Source: Chrysomallon squamiferum (lineage: Eukaryota; Mollusca; Gastropoda; Neomphalida; Peltospiridae). Taken from it: a DNA stretch of 64,000 nucleotides. The translations under genes and the position numbers were made by a program. Where the stretch lies: positions 6,239,157 to 6,303,156 of the forward strand of contig CM022679.1 of assembly GCA_012295275.1 (NCBI GenBank), read 5' to 3'. The notes beneath the pieces were generated by a model. The model had not been told where the DNA came from. It saw only the letters and a list, made by a program, of their open reading frames with translations, and did not search any database. Each line of letters begins with the position of its first letter. Within the stretch, counting starts at the first letter, position 1. Of this stretch, positions 1 through 50,871 are shown in pieces.

Positions 1-3000
1 TTGTTATTTTAATTCACGTACCTAATATTTAGTATTCTGTCACGACAGATGAAGTGTGGCTGCAACAAATGATTACTGCAAATTGCACTGTAGAAAAGTA
101 CCTTATGTATATAGCGAGCAAGTAACTGTAGAGCTATTTCGGAAAGCTACATTCCTGACAGAAAACGTTGGCCTTGTACTTTTTTTTCCCCGTTTTTTTT
201 TTTTTTTTTTTTTGTTGTAATAACTGTTCGAGGTGTATCAACGACTGAAGCGATATTCTTCGTGTTTACATCGCAAATTATAGGAATATCAGAAACATGG
301 GGTAATTAAACAAACAGCAAACTAGAAGTCCATTCCCAACACAGGATTTAGCTTCAAAACAAAACAAAACTCTGTTTACGGAATGTCCTGGCGGCATTCA
401 GTACATGCTTCAGGGCAAGGTTGAAACTGTTCAGTTCTGGACTAAAAGAAATGGTTGGTTTTTATGAGATTTGTTACCTTAACGACTCTGAGTTATTATT
501 ATAGCCATGTGGTCAAGTGATAAAGGTTGAGTGTTCAGATATTAAGGACAACATTCTATTTCAGAACATTATTGTTGCACTTTGAGCATTCACATTCTGC
601 TAAGGACAAGACATTATGTATCAATTTCCTTCCAGTATACCGACATAATAATCAGGCCAGGTAAGAGAACTCATCTTAAAAGAGATGTATCGAATTTCAA
701 AGGACATGAAACTAATAAAACTTTAACACCATAGTCTTCGGTTTAAACTATAATCTTCAAACTTTGTAATAAGAAGCAAATCTGGTATTTTGTAATAAAG
801 TTTAGCATTTTGAAAATAAAAAGCTTTCTGTGTTACTGTTGGTTTTTCAAAATAAGTAATCAGAAATATTAATTATTAGAAAATATAACAGTCAACACTT
901 CCTAGGATCACAGTTTTATTTAGCAGTAAATGTATTTATATTAAAATAGCTGGCAGTATAAATGGTAATGCAAACTATGTGCTATTTCACAGAAGGCAGT
1001 ATGTATGCATCACAGAAACATGTATCGGAACTTATACAAAGTAACTTCTAATTAAAAAAAAAAAAATAATAATAGCAAATAAACATATATAAATATATAT
1101 GTGCGCGTGTTTAGGTGCACATGTTTGCTTTTCTGCAAACGCACAAGAAAGTCATGGTATTTAAACTCCAGCTTTTTTCTTTAGTAATCTTTACAAGAAC
1201 GTCTGCAGAAAAAGAAACAACGATAAAACCTTCGCCACTGCCATTCAACCTTGTTTGACTTTGACCTTCAGAACTCGACAGACGAGTAGGTCTAGGTAGA
1301 GGAAATCACTATGAATGGATAAAACATTACAGAACTACTGTCGTCATAGCCACAAACACCGGCTCAATGAAATGCCCGCTATGAACACTGACATTTAAAT
1401 TCAAGATAGCAAAATTACATAAGGCAATAGATAATCTATTAGCAAGTGCAATGCATGACCTATTCTTATAATGCTGATGCCCACGACTGGCTAATGGGAT
1501 CAAACCTCTGTATCAGCGAAATAAAACAAATTGTATTATTATTATAAAGCCCTTTCAGTATTCCAGTGTACTGGGTCATATAATGGATGTTTACTATTTT
1601 TTTTTTTTTTTAGGAAAATAATGAAAGGATATTTTTTGATACCTCAGTATGTTATAAAATTGACAGTCAAACACGACAACCGTGATGCCGAATTTAAATT
1701 TCTTGAAAAGAAAACATTTGACTTGAATTCATTGTCTCTCTACCTATATCTAAATATATGAATTTTAGTGAATATCATGTATAAATTTGTGTGTATTTAT
1801 ATATGTTTGAATGTATGTATGTATGTCGGAATGTATGAATATATGTACGTGTGTGCTCAACATATCAATGAGTGTGTACATGCTTGTAGACATGAATGTA
1901 CTACTTATTTATATATTTAAGTACCTAAGTGTATGGATGTTTGCATGCATGTTCAGTGTTAGACGTTATGAAGCACTGATATTCAGATAAGATAAGTTTA
2001 ATGATGGACTTACATTCACGAATACACATCGTATTTGATGAATATTCACGTCGAAAACACAACATATTTCAGTTATGAAACAAAATTTATATAATTAATA
2101 TATTAAAAAAAATTCTAGGTCTGATTTTATTTTTCAAATGGCATAAATAATAAAACAAAACAAAATTATTTAAGAATATATACTTGTATATAACACTGAA
2201 AATGAAAAATGTTTGTTGCAGATGAGTGAAAATTTTATCTTTTTAAAACTTTTTAAATATCTGTAATAATACATTATACGAATAATAAATTTTTAAAATC
2301 AAAACGGAAGTGCAACACTGATAAAATTATATTTAGATTTTTAATACAAATTATTATTACTTTTTGGTTTAAGTTAAAGAAGCGCAACAAACGTTTTCCT
2401 GCAAGATCCTTTTTAAATACCATAATTACATAATTAATAGTTTTTTGCTCTCGAAGCTAAGTTTATTTAATGGAGTCCAGGTGGGATGTACTCGACAGCT
2501 GTATGTCTGTCTATAAGGCGAAAGTTACAGCAGCAGGCGGATTCCACGCCTCGCTTCAGAAATAAATCTAAAACACCGGATCGCTATCTGTGATGAGAAT
2601 CACACATTTTGATAAAACATATCAGTGGTCAGACCCTGCAGGTCAGTATAGCAATACTGCCGATGATTTGACTTCCGGAATGGCACGTGCCGTGGGATCA
2701 AAAAGGTGGCACTTAATGATTCTCAGTTTTTCTTTTCCTTTTTTTTTCCCCTCACCTTTTTTTGTTACAGATAGTCACTGGCTGATAAACAGTCGCTGTT
2801 TTCAGAACAACAAGTGGTGTTAGATTTCACGGCTCTTTACCAACGTTTGACATATTTTGACAGATTCCTAATGACAACCTAGAATTGTTCAGGTGATTAA
2901 ATTATTCATCATGCATTTTTAAACCTTACAAGTCTTTCCAAAATTAATTAAGAAAATTACAACACTTACCTTTGCTCTCGGAGCGCTAAAATCCAGTAAA

Positions 3001-4875
3001 AATTGGAAGAGAGGCTCTGGTGTTAGTTTCTAATCCTGGAAACAAGCGCTAGTTGGTGGTATTCTTTTTTTCATCACTCATTATACCTGAGCGCTGCTAC
3101 TATAAAAGGTAAGCCGACGTTACAAAAGCTTAAAGAAGACTCACCCTCTGGACTGAGAGGGGCTGGTTCAAGTCCTTGCCCCCCTGAAGACGGAACCCCC
3201 AGGGAGTGTTGAAGGAGTCTCGGAACAGGCGAACCTGTAGCAGTTGCGAGCCGGACATTTTGCCTTCTCTACGCCATCACGTTACCAGCAGACGACACCC
3301 GGTCCAGCATGGAGGGCGAAAACAGAAAAGCGCGAGAGCTCGAGGAAATCCCTTCAAAACGAGGCGCGTTTTCGCATGGGTAATGGAATCCCACGTATGC
3401 AAATAGCTTCTGATGGAAGATGCCAAGTTGCTAGGTAGCCAAATGTATTACAGAACTGACGTACGTGCATAGGTGTATCGGGTTTCGTTGTTATCTCTAG
3501 TACCCATGCCTCATCCCCATTTCCAATTAAGACACTACAGTCTGCAGCGAAACTGAAAGCTTGCCCTTAGCTGTACGTATGTGTACGCTAAATGTGTAAG
3601 ACAAGCGGTAAGACTTAAAGTGTTAGTAAATAGGTAATTACAACAAATTTTATTATCATAACATACCTGAAAACTACTGGTACCACTGTCTGAAAACTTG
3701 TAACATTACCGTGTACGATTTTGTATCGTCTTTGAAAACTTTTCTTGAAGGCTGAGTTAAATATAATACAGCCGCCTTCACTTTCTCTCACCTGGCCAGA
3801 TGAAGATAACCTATACCAGATCTGTTAAAAGAATTCTTTAAAGCTATCTCTACCGCCTACGCTATTCATTGCTTCAAAGATTCATTTCAAAACACAGTTT
3901 GACTTCATATTCAGTAACGTATTATATTTAATGGCAAAACCAGATATCAGCGGGATAAATAAATATAAAGCTAAATAATGAAATGATTAATTAATGGATT
4001 AATAATGGACTTAATGAACGAATTAACACTAAAAAGTATCTAAATTAAAGTACCTGTGTGTGTGTGTGTGTGGATTTATTAGTGATATTCGCTCTATATA
4101 TATCCGAAACAAATTGTAGCTCAGTAGTTAGGGGACTATATATAGTTTGACGGATTGCAAAAAAAACACAACTGGTTTATCAAAGGTCATGATATTTATT
4201 TTTGTTTGCGTGATAAGATGAGTGTAAATAAATCCATCTATTACAACGATTGAGACCTATAAGCAGTGTTTTGTCCTTGATGTGTGTGTGCGTCGTGTGT
4301 GTTTGTATGCGTGTATATGTATGTATGTACATATATCTGTGAATTTGTATCAGTGAAACCATAAAAATAACGTAATTTAGCATAGCTTTGGATAGCATAT
4401 CATAACATGACATAACATAACAATATATCATCATATGCCATGGTGTGAAATAACGTAACGTAATATGACGTCAACGTAACGCAACGCGACGTAACATAAC
4501 GCAAAATAACATGAAAAACATAAAATAACGTAGCGTAGCCTCACATAACGTAACGTTAGGTTACATAGCATAAAGTACTGTAATATATTTGGTTACTTCG
4601 AATTATTCTGTGTGTATGTTTCCTAAGATCTGTGTTAAGAATTCAGAAATAAAACAGAGCAAGGAAGCGAACAATTCCTTACATAAAATAAACAGATTTC
4701 CTCTGATCACATTCAGCTGATACAGGTGTGTAACTAGCACAGTTTGTTACAGGTGAGATTAAAATAGGTTTGCTGGAATCGAAAGCGTTGTAGTTAGCCA
4801 GCATGATTTATTAACATACACACATGTATAAAGTCAAAAGTGTGTTTGCATATTGTGTATGGGTATCTATATGAA

Positions 4876-4878
4876 TGT

Positions 4879-4922
<44 letters not shown>
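4876..4922. repeat. (GT)n microsatellite
   Basis: Near-perfect GT run with one TTT interruption, then GTAT-type words. Confidence 0.9.
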
Positions 4923-4926
<4 letters not shown>

Positions 4927-5920
4927 ATGTGTATATGTATTATATATATATATAACAATTAATGGTAATACATAAATAAAACGCCACATTATTCTATATT
5001 TCATTTAAAGAAAAAAAATTGTACTTGGTAGGTGAAATTTTTCATTAATTTGAGAACAAATTATTAAATAAAACACGTTAATCACAGTGGAAACAGCGAA
5101 ACATACATATCAATTTATACTAAAAATACACAATATACTTTTTGAAAATCATTTTCTTATGAAGATTTATAAAATAATATATATAGAATGAAGAAAATAC
5201 ATTACCAATAATTATAATAATAATGATGATGATGATGATTGTGATGAATATTATGATTTATGTTAATAATAAACTGAAAATGGTAAGAAAATTTACGTTG
5301 TCTATTTCTAGCATTTTGTTTCCAGATTAAAATATGATAGTGTAATTGATGCCTCTTTCTGAACATTAATTTCGAGCTTTGCTTCACCTGTAGAGTTTCA
5401 CAAATGCATGAAGAAAAACATATTAAAATGTAATATATTATTTTATGTTTAACTAAATAAAAGTCTAAAATAAATTCTGTTCGTGGTGGATAGACGACGG
5501 TTTCATTCTTTAGGGGAGATAACTTAGTATTCATTTTGATGGAAGCATTCGTAATTAAGGTTCTTGTTTTATTTCTTGAAATAACATTCTGAACAAGGCA
5601 ATAGTACTAATAATATAATAAAGACATGAAAATAATGCAGCGAAATCGAAGGGAAATAACTACAGTCAATTAGTCGTGATAACGTTTTACAAAATTACGA
5701 TTCCTGGATTTCACTCACAATTTGTGCATGTTTAATCTGAATTCTGTTTAATAACTATTTTCTCTAGGCATTTCTAAAGACGATGGTTTACCGAAGCGAA
5801 ACCATTATTTCGCAAGAACTGGGACACCACTTTTAATAATTATATTAATATGCGAGTAGATAATGTTCAAGATGAACAGGTTGTATTACAAATTATAATA
5901 ATAATAAGAAGAAGAAGACA

Positions 5921-6041
<121 letters not shown>

Positions 6042-6917
6042 TACATGTTTAAGATTTAAATTAGGAATAGTGAAATACTGCATCTCTTGATAATAATCTA
6101 AACGCCAACATAATATTCAGTCACTGATTAACTGGTGATATTATTATTCAACGTATAATTATATGTTTTAGACAAGTGATCTCGTCTCATAACTTTCGAT
6201 CTTTTAAATGTTTTGGTTTAATAAATGAACGTGTAATGTATTTAAATGTGAAATAGCTGCTGTCGGCGATGACGCAACAAAACTAGCAGTTATAAAGATA
6301 ACGGTGTTGGTGGTGATGATCATGATGATAAGTTCTTATATGCGTTTTTTCTTATTAATTATATGTTTTCTTTCTGTTTCTTCTTCTTTTTCTCCTCCTC
6401 CATCGTCATTATCGCCGTCTTTTTTCTGTGTTTACATAATGTAACCTTGTTGTAACTGAGTAAATTAAACATCTTCATGATTTTCCACTGAAGCGAAGCC
6501 ACTACATGCCTTTACACACTCAACAGTAACATATTCTTTCTCTCTATGTTCATATCAACAATATTTTTAGTATTAGTCATCGTTAAATTGCACCCGCTAT
6601 GTAGAGGTCAAAAGGTGCAATCTATCACAAACATGTATATCCGATCATTTTAACTAAGGCTAATAATTTACAGTAGAAAAAAGTGAGAAAACTGACACCG
6701 AATTATACTCTATTATGAAATTTCACCAAAACTATTTCCTCCTTGAAAAGTGCATTGACGCGTAACTGTCTCAGGATTGGTCACGTGGTGTTTGGTGAGT
6801 TTCCGATTTCATTAAAAATATGTATACTTACGAATGGATAATACAAGTTTTTATTTCAGTTTAAACTTAAAAGATAAAGATTAGCGTGAGAAATATTTTG
6901 AAGATCGCAGAATTAAG

Positions 6918-6968
6918 ATGAAGGTAAAAGAATCGAGTGAAAAAGTCCCGGTTGAAAATGAAATTAAT
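6918..6968 (+). CDS. Possible alternative first coding exon of the PDZ gene
   Basis: An ATG at 6918 opens 17 codons (MKVKESSEKVPVENEIN) ending exactly at a gtgagt donor at 6969. The end phase is 0 and would join in frame to the exon at 8199. This is only a phase-compatible open segment with a good donor; no homology supports it. Confidence 0.25.
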
Positions 6969-7130
6969 GTGAGTATTATAATATTATTATTTAATGTATA
7001 TTCGTGTGATAAATGTATGTAACGACAGTCCGTTTCAATGTATGTTAAGCTATTAAAATATTTATTAAGTTTTTGACAGGACGTTTTATGCAGCTACTGA
7101 TATTTTAATTTGTGTGCGCATACGTGCATC

Positions 7131-7204
<74 letters not shown>

Positions 7205-8068
7205 TACATACATACATATATACATACATACATACATACATTACATATTAGAAAACTTTTGTCCTGAATGAAATGTGGGGGCAGGATGTACGTGTGTGTA
7301 CCTAACAGCTTTTTTGCTGCAGTTAAAAACCTGTTTTATAACTACATGTATTGAATAATATGCATATAAAACAACACCTTATATACGAAAAATATAAATA
7401 AATATGAATTAGCTAATAAAAATGCAATTGTAAAATACATGTCTATGGTATTATTTAACATAAATAGATTTTTGTATATAACGCATACAGTTGATAAATC
7501 ATTAATATAATACAAATTACATGCTGTAGCTAAACATCGAACTTTAAAACTTTATATATATATATATATATAATTATATATTTATATATATTTATAATTT
7601 GGTATCTATTTTATTTATTTAAGAAATGATTTATGCAGTTTTAACTTTAAAAGATTATTATATTTTTGTATTTATTTATTTGATGAGTGATTTGCTGCAG
7701 ACCTGTTTAATTTTTCACTCGACACAAACGCATATACAGTAGCTGTATTAATGATTACCGCTCGGTTTTTAAAAAATAAATAAATAAATACGTAACAAAT
7801 TCTTGTATTATATACATCATCCTCAATTGCCAGAGACACCGCAGGAAGAAGAAACTCTTCTGTTAATTAATTTCTGTGAGCCGTAGAGGTAAATAATAAC
7901 TCACTTTCCCAGTAAGCTGGCTGGATCAAGTTTCTTCTGCTTTTCAAGAAGGCAGACGACATAGGTGGCGCTATCTCCTGGGCTCACTCAGTTCACTCTT
8001 GTACACCCCCGGGACTCGCCGGGTGGGTTGGAGATCGTTTTAAAACAACAACACAGGCAGTAACGGTC
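6969..8068. other. Possible promoter and 5' UTR region of the PDZ gene
   Basis: Contains a (CA)n/(TACA)n tract, AT-rich DNA and, from about 7900, a more balanced-composition stretch that probably includes the 5' UTR ending at the ATG at 8069. No clear TATA box is assignable. Confidence 0.35.
7134..7241. repeat. (CA)n followed by (TACA)n
   Basis: CA run to about 7200, then TACA tetramers. Confidence 0.95.
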
Positions 8069-37791
<29,723 letters not shown>

Positions 37792-39507
37792 ACGTTCATA
37801 ATTTATTGACAGGTTTTGATTTATATACATTATACACTTCTTTCTGTACATCTTATCCACTACTGTTTTAATGTACGGAATTCATATCAATGAACAGTAT
37901 ATTAAGGGCAGACGGCGATATCACGTTTGATTTCGATTTTAGACCACAAACGTGGACAAATCCAAGGGAGATAATTATGTAACGATAGCTTATTGACGAC
38001 TGCCAGAATGTCACTCACTAACTGATTCGTATGTGAAACGGTTTCTTGTTTAATATATTATTAACAAATTTCATAGTACTATCTGTTCTTCGTTTCTGAA
38101 CTTAATGTCTGCAAATTAGGTAAATGAGTTTGTTATAATTTTTATGTTCATAATTAACAGAATATATGTCAAACCAGTTATTATTACTATTATTATTATT
38201 ATTATTATTTTTTTTTTTTTATAGATCAGTTAAGTGCTTATTAATAATGATCGCAAAAACATATTTTTTTCTTGTTAGAACATCTCATCATATATATATT
38301 TATATTATTTTTGTCATTTTAATTATTTTGTTAAATTGATTTATATTATTATTATTTTTTCAATTTATATATATATAATTTTTATTTTCTAGTGTTACAT
38401 TAAAGCAACTTTCTTATTTTGGTAAAAGTATTGAATGTTTAGAAACAGAATATTGCACCAGTCATAATTATTTCTTAAAATAAAATAGCTAGCCTTTTTA
38501 AAATGTTTTTTGATCAAGTTCAATTTTGCACATTTATTATTTTATCCTTTTCATTTGTCAAAATAAGCATTAACTGTATTTTATTTACTAATGATTGTGT
38601 GTTTATTTCTAATTAGAAAATTAATCTTAGAATACATAAAAGCAAAGGTTTTATTAAAATGATGTTCCATTACATTTAGTATTTCTGAAGTAGTTATCTA
38701 TTCATCAGAAATCCAGTTTAAACAAATTAAGTGCAAAATAAAATTTTATACTGTTAATATATTGTAAATATGTTTAATTTGTAAGTACATGTATCTTGTT
38801 TTATAGAATGTTTGCTGTGGAATATTTTATTTGTGAAAATGCAAATAATTGTATATAAAATATGAATGGAATTTGTTAATAGTGTGGACCCTCTCATTTT
38901 ATTCTCTCTTTTATGATCTAGTCAAAGCATTTCTGAAAGTAACTATACACAAACCAGTATACAATCTTTGCTCAATGAAAATCAATTAAATTATACAAGT
39001 GCAGTCTCATGGGCTGAGTTTGTTGAAAATAACTGTGGCTAATTTTTAGCATGCTTCAATGAAAGAACTGTTCATCCCTACAATTCTGACCATATCATAG
39101 ATAAAAGACAACAGGATTATGGACATTCACATCTTATGATATGAGGTATAGGATAAACAAAAATAATAATTGAAAAAAAAGAACTTTCAGAAAATTGATT
39201 GCTTATGCCATTGTTAAGTATTTTAATTGAGAATGACAATTGCTAAAGCATGTATTTTAAAATTTTGTAAATTTTTACATAACTGTAATGTCATTATTAT
39301 GTGTAAATCAATGTTAATTAGTGCTTATAAATGTATATGTAGTACCAGTGTGTTTCATAATAGGTTCTGTGATCATGTACAAGCTGTTTTAACCACACAA
39401 TACAGTAGGAATAATAATAAATTTAGTCTTGATTGACGTTTTAACATTTTAACTGTGGTTATCAGTTAATTATGTTACATATTCAAAAACACACTGTATA
39501 TATTTAA

Positions 39508-39513
39508 AATAAA
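39508..39513 (+). terminator. Possible proximal poly(A) signal of the PDZ gene
   Basis: AATAAA followed by T-rich sequence, about 1.7 kb after the stop. Many AATAAA-like words occur in this AT-rich DNA. Confidence 0.25.
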
Positions 39514-40490
39514 GCATCAACTATCTGCTTTATAAAAATAAAAGGATGAAATGAAATCATCATTTTAGAATGCAGTCATTTTTTATATTAATAGGCATAG
39601 TTTACTCCACACGTGATCTTTGTTTTTACATCTTGTGAATTTATTTATTAACTGTTACATGCTATATATATTTATTATATGCAGAACTGCCACAGCATAA
39701 AATTATTGAGTAAAACATGGATAGAATTATTTTAAGTAGAAACAGTATACATCTGACCAGATTTAAGTACAATAACAACATAAATACAGATAGAGTTGAC
39801 AGACATAGCAAGAACAGTATGGTTAAGAGAGAACTGAATAATTCAGCAATAACAATAAATATAGACAGAAATGAATGACCGAAGTAACAATAACACAGAC
39901 TGACTGAAAAAGCAATAGTAGAGGAAGAATATGTACACAATTGATTTACAGCAATGATAAATATATGGATAGAGTTCAGTGAAAAAGTAATTTATTATGA
40001 AATAATTTAAAGGGCTAATTTAATATGTGACAACTCACAAAAACTTGTGTCACAAATTGATACTGATAGAACATGTAAATGTTAGATTGATATTTAGATA
40101 TTAAACCTATGTAATTCAGTCACCTTGTGACCAGCTGGAAACTAAAACATAAAATGCAGAGAGAATAATTTTAGTTTATAAAGTCTTAAAAGGAAAAGAT
40201 ACTCTCTAGCAGTAGACTTGCAAGTATAATCAAATTAATATATTTAACATTGCTTAAAGGGCAAAATGCAATAGTTATTTGTTTTTTCTGTTTTCATGGA
40301 TATTAGTTTGCATATTTATATTGCTGAATGAACAAAATGAGATGTATAAACATGTACAGGTAGATTTTTTTAATTATTATGAATTGCTAATTTATTTGTG
40401 TTGTTTGAACAGAAATACCCAGTTTGGGATTGTTACATATTTAACAACAGTGTGAGTTGACGCTACTCACTTGGTGTTATTCCAAGAGGG

Positions 40491-40496
40491 AATAAA
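40491..40496 (+). terminator. Probable distal poly(A) signal of the PDZ gene
   Basis: AATAAA followed within 20-30 bases by a T/G-rich stretch (atgttttgtcttc), the usual arrangement of a cleavage site and downstream element. The 3' UTR would be about 2.7 kb. Confidence 0.4.
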
Positions 40497-41778
40497 GCAT
40501 TAAAAGCACCTCGATGTTTTGTCTTCTTTTTGAAATGTCTTTCATTTCTGTTAATATTTTTATTCTCTCTTTTTTTTTTTTTCTGCCTCTCTGTGCTGTT
40601 ACTTCTTTTCCTTCCCCCCCTTTTTTTTAACTAACTCCAATACATGTTTAGAACAGAAAAAGTGTATCATGAAGTGGAAACATATTTCAACATTACTTTT
40701 TATGTACAGGCTGGTAATACCTCAGTAGTTACAAATTATCAGGCTTTTTGTACAATAATGCTGTCTGACTGAGGAAACCTGCTCTGAGTTGCAAAGGATA
40801 TTACATAATCTCTTCCCAAAATACCTTAAATGTGTTAGTCATGAAAAACAGGCCAGGTTACTGAAAAATTATCTGATGATCTGAAACATCTTATGTTCTT
40901 CCATTATAATAATTTTAAAAAGAAGACAAAGAACAAGAAAAAGAAACAGAAAATGAAAATGAAAAATATTCAAATTCACTATAAGGAAAGATTTTATTGC
41001 AGCAAGATACTTAGTTTTTGAATATTTTTTTAATGCAATATAAAAAATACTGTCAACAACAGGATTTGTTGAAAAATTCTCATGAATGGCCTTCAAGTTT
41101 CACTAAGAAGGGAGAATAACTAGTTAACTAGAGATTATTAATCACTTCTTTTTCTGATTATTTGAATTATCAACTGATCATTTCAATGAAAGAAAACACC
41201 AATTCATTCACACATTTATTTCACTACATTCATATACATGATACATTTTTAAAATTTTATATATGTATAATTATATTAAATGGTATACATAATCAATTAG
41301 TGTTAGAAACACAAAATAATTTGTTTATTTAATATGTATTGCATTCCAAGATAAAATTTTGTTTCTGATCTTTGCTAATAATAAAGTAACAAACTCATAG
41401 GGTTACATGCTAATTCACATTTTCTTTTTGGTGTAATTTATGTTGTTTCATAAATTCTGTTAGTAAAAACTCCCTTATGGACTAAGGGTACAATGAAGAG
41501 TACAATGTTTTACTTATTTCTTCATGTTGAAAGCCTTTATGCATCCACATAAGATTTGCATCTTGTTGTGATACTTTATTATTAACAAAATTTAGAAATA
41601 ATTACAACTTTAACTTAGAAGATCTGAATATACTAATAAAGATACATAATTATAAAAAACATTTTTTAAATTTTTATAACAATAATAATACTGTTAAAAA
41701 AAAAAACTTGATCTTTGATAAATCCTGTAAATGTTAAGTCCAAAGAAAATGCCCACATCAGAGGATAAAATTATAAAT

Positions 41779-41784
41779 TTTATT
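41779..41784 (-). terminator. Possible poly(A) signal of IVD
   Basis: TTTATT on + (AATAAA on -), with a G/T-rich stretch (gatgtgggcattttc on -) about 20-35 bases downstream. The 3' UTR would be about 690 bases. Confidence 0.35.
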
Positions 41785-42471
41785 TACTTTTGAATCAACA
41801 TTTTATTAACAATATATCTAAATATGCACAGAAATAAGTTAAAGACTAAATAAACAAGTGTAGAAAAATGTGTAAAGGCTTTACATAAAGTTAAATATAT
41901 TCACTGTTGCCAGACAGTTTTAAACAACCTGTAATTCATAATATTTACTCAGAATAAACAAAACAGATGTACATCAATAACGATTTCTTTTCTGTAATAT
42001 TAAAACATAATCTTCTTAAACATGATACAGAAATAGGAAATGTCATGTCACTGAATGAAATTGTCCTTTGCAGTGATATGGGCCACAACAATGCATGTTA
42101 TTTCAAAATAACACGATAGTAAATTTTTGGCTTGTGTTTGCATTGTTTATTGCAGTTGATATCTATCAGTAACTTGACATTAGTTTTCCAATATTGGTTT
42201 TCCATTTAGCAGGTTAAGAAAATAGCAGCCTGAATAATTCTTTAGATCTAAATATATTATAGTGTTACTTTCTTAATAAAGATTGCAATATTACAACAAC
42301 AAAAAAAGAACTCTTTCAAAAAATAATCATTTGGAACACATTATTAAAATGGTGATGCTTCGTAGCACTTCCCTAGGTACAATGCAAAAAATGCAATCTT
42401 GTTAATCCCTGATATATAAGATTATTTCTACATAAAACAAATCAGCTGATAAATGATTATGAACATGGTTA

Positions 42472-49312
<6,841 letters not shown>

Positions 49313-49928
49313 GTCGCTTAAATGAAGGGAGATAACTATACTGATGATCGTGTGGATTTCCGAACCACTGCTATGAATGGTATCACATGTTATCATTTAA
49401 TTTTAACTTTACTTAAACCTCAGGAACAGTTTTTTAAAATGGGGAAGAAAAAATGGAAAAGCTCCTTTACTAAAAGCATGTGCTACTGATTACATTTTGT
49501 TGCCTTTTTTATTTGTTGTTATAAGGGGTAATGGGGATAAGAACTGGAATAATTTCCCCTATTACCAGATCAAAGTTAATGCGTTTTCAACTTTTGTGGG
49601 TCCGTTCAGGAGAAAAACTGTACATTATTCTTGGCAATACTGTCTTTTTTTCTTCTTTTTAAAAAAATTTAATCATGACATTTAATATATAAAATCATAT
49701 ATTTGAAGAATGACATTTACGATTTTCATGTTTTGGATACGGGGACAACCTCAAAAAACTAACTTTTACAGCATAAAAAGATTCGTTTTATATTTTTGTT
49801 ACTTCCATTATCTCTTTTTCATTCTGTTGTTCTTGTTGTTGTATATTTATTTATTTATTAGTTATTTAAAATGATAAAATAAATAAACATAAATTTGGAC
49901 AGTAAAATCCTCATTCAAATTCAAACAA

Positions 49929-49964
<36 letters not shown>
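49929..49964. repeat. (AT)n microsatellite
   Basis: AT run in the intergenic region upstream of IVD. Confidence 0.9.
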
Positions 49965-49969
<5 letters not shown>

Positions 49970-50719
49970 TCCCCCCCATTTATTAATATGTCTAATGAAT
50001 GATATAAATTTTAATTTTTATTTTATTTTATTTTATATTTTTTTCTGTAATTTATTTAATTTATAATTTTTATTTAATTTTATTTTCAATATAATTTTTA
50101 TTTTGTTTTTGTTTTTTTACATATATTCATAAAATCAAAATATAAAATTTAAAAAATATACTGTAATAATTCAAAACATTACAAAATACTTTCGTCAACA
50201 GTTGACATTAAATATATTTGGAAGTTTCTTTGTTATTTTATTTGTATTAAATCTTAATTTATTCTAATTTAATTATATTTAGTTCAAGTTTACTAAGTAG
50301 TGTGTTGAAAAATTATTGTAGCTGTTACTTAAAACCTTCATCAGATTATATATAGCTTTAAGCAGCTTACAGTATTTTTATTATTTATTATTATTATTAT
50401 TTTTAGGTTTTTTTTATAGATTTTTTTTATATATCTTTTTTATATACCTATGCTAAAATTTGTATTTTTAATTAAAAAACTATTGTTTTCATAAAATTAA
50501 ATGACTTATCATCAAAATAATAATCCAGCTGTCAGAAAGATTAAAATTATCCCTTCTAGCATACATATATCAAAACTGTAGTGACCTGTTTTTCCATGAA
50601 GCAGTTAGTTCTGTGTTAACTATTGTTAACAGTCAGACTTATTAATGCTTACAGGCAGCTTTGTCAACAATGGATTTATTCAGGCCTGCATAATTGACTG
50701 AGCGGTTATGGTGTATGGC

Positions 50720-50871
50720 TGCAGTTACTCTTCGGTGACTACAGAATGTTCTTATTTTATGAAAGTTAGAAGGAAATTTTACCAGCTGTGTTGTGAGGAA
50801 TACCAGAGTTGATATTTTACCTGGGAAAGTGGAGAAGATGAACAATTCATGGCAAGAATAGAAATAATTAG
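50720..50871. repeat. Unknown dispersed repeat, copy 1
   Basis: Shares ordered blocks with 54927-55093: tgcagttact, a ttatttatgaaagttagaag-like block, an aatacc-gagtt block, gaagatgaa and aataattag. Confidence 0.5.

Larger units (their letters stand above)
37792..42471. other. Convergent 3' ends of the PDZ gene and IVD
   Basis: Probable 3' UTR of the PDZ gene to about 40.5 kb and of IVD down to about 41.8 kb, leaving about 1.3 kb between. No coding signal. Confidence 0.5.

Noticed and set aside
3165-3175. ggttcaagtcc, a perfect-looking tRNA B-box word
   Set aside because: No matching A-box or cloverleaf around it, and no second copy; cannot be called a tRNA or SINE. Kept only as a note on the GC-richer patch at 3110-3460.
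3206-3438. Two overlapping short open frames in a GC-richer patch
   Set aside because: No recognisable protein, no phase-matched link to the PDZ gene, and a stop soon after the best ATG (3309).
4111-4140. tagctcagtagttaggg, resembling the D-arm/A-box of a tRNA
   Set aside because: No downstream acceptor pairing or B-box at the right distance; at most a SINE relic.
37792-40500. LIM domain exons expected in a PDLIM-type gene
   Set aside because: No Cys/His-rich zinc-binding segment was found after the stop or in the introns; the TAA at 37789 appears to be the natural end.
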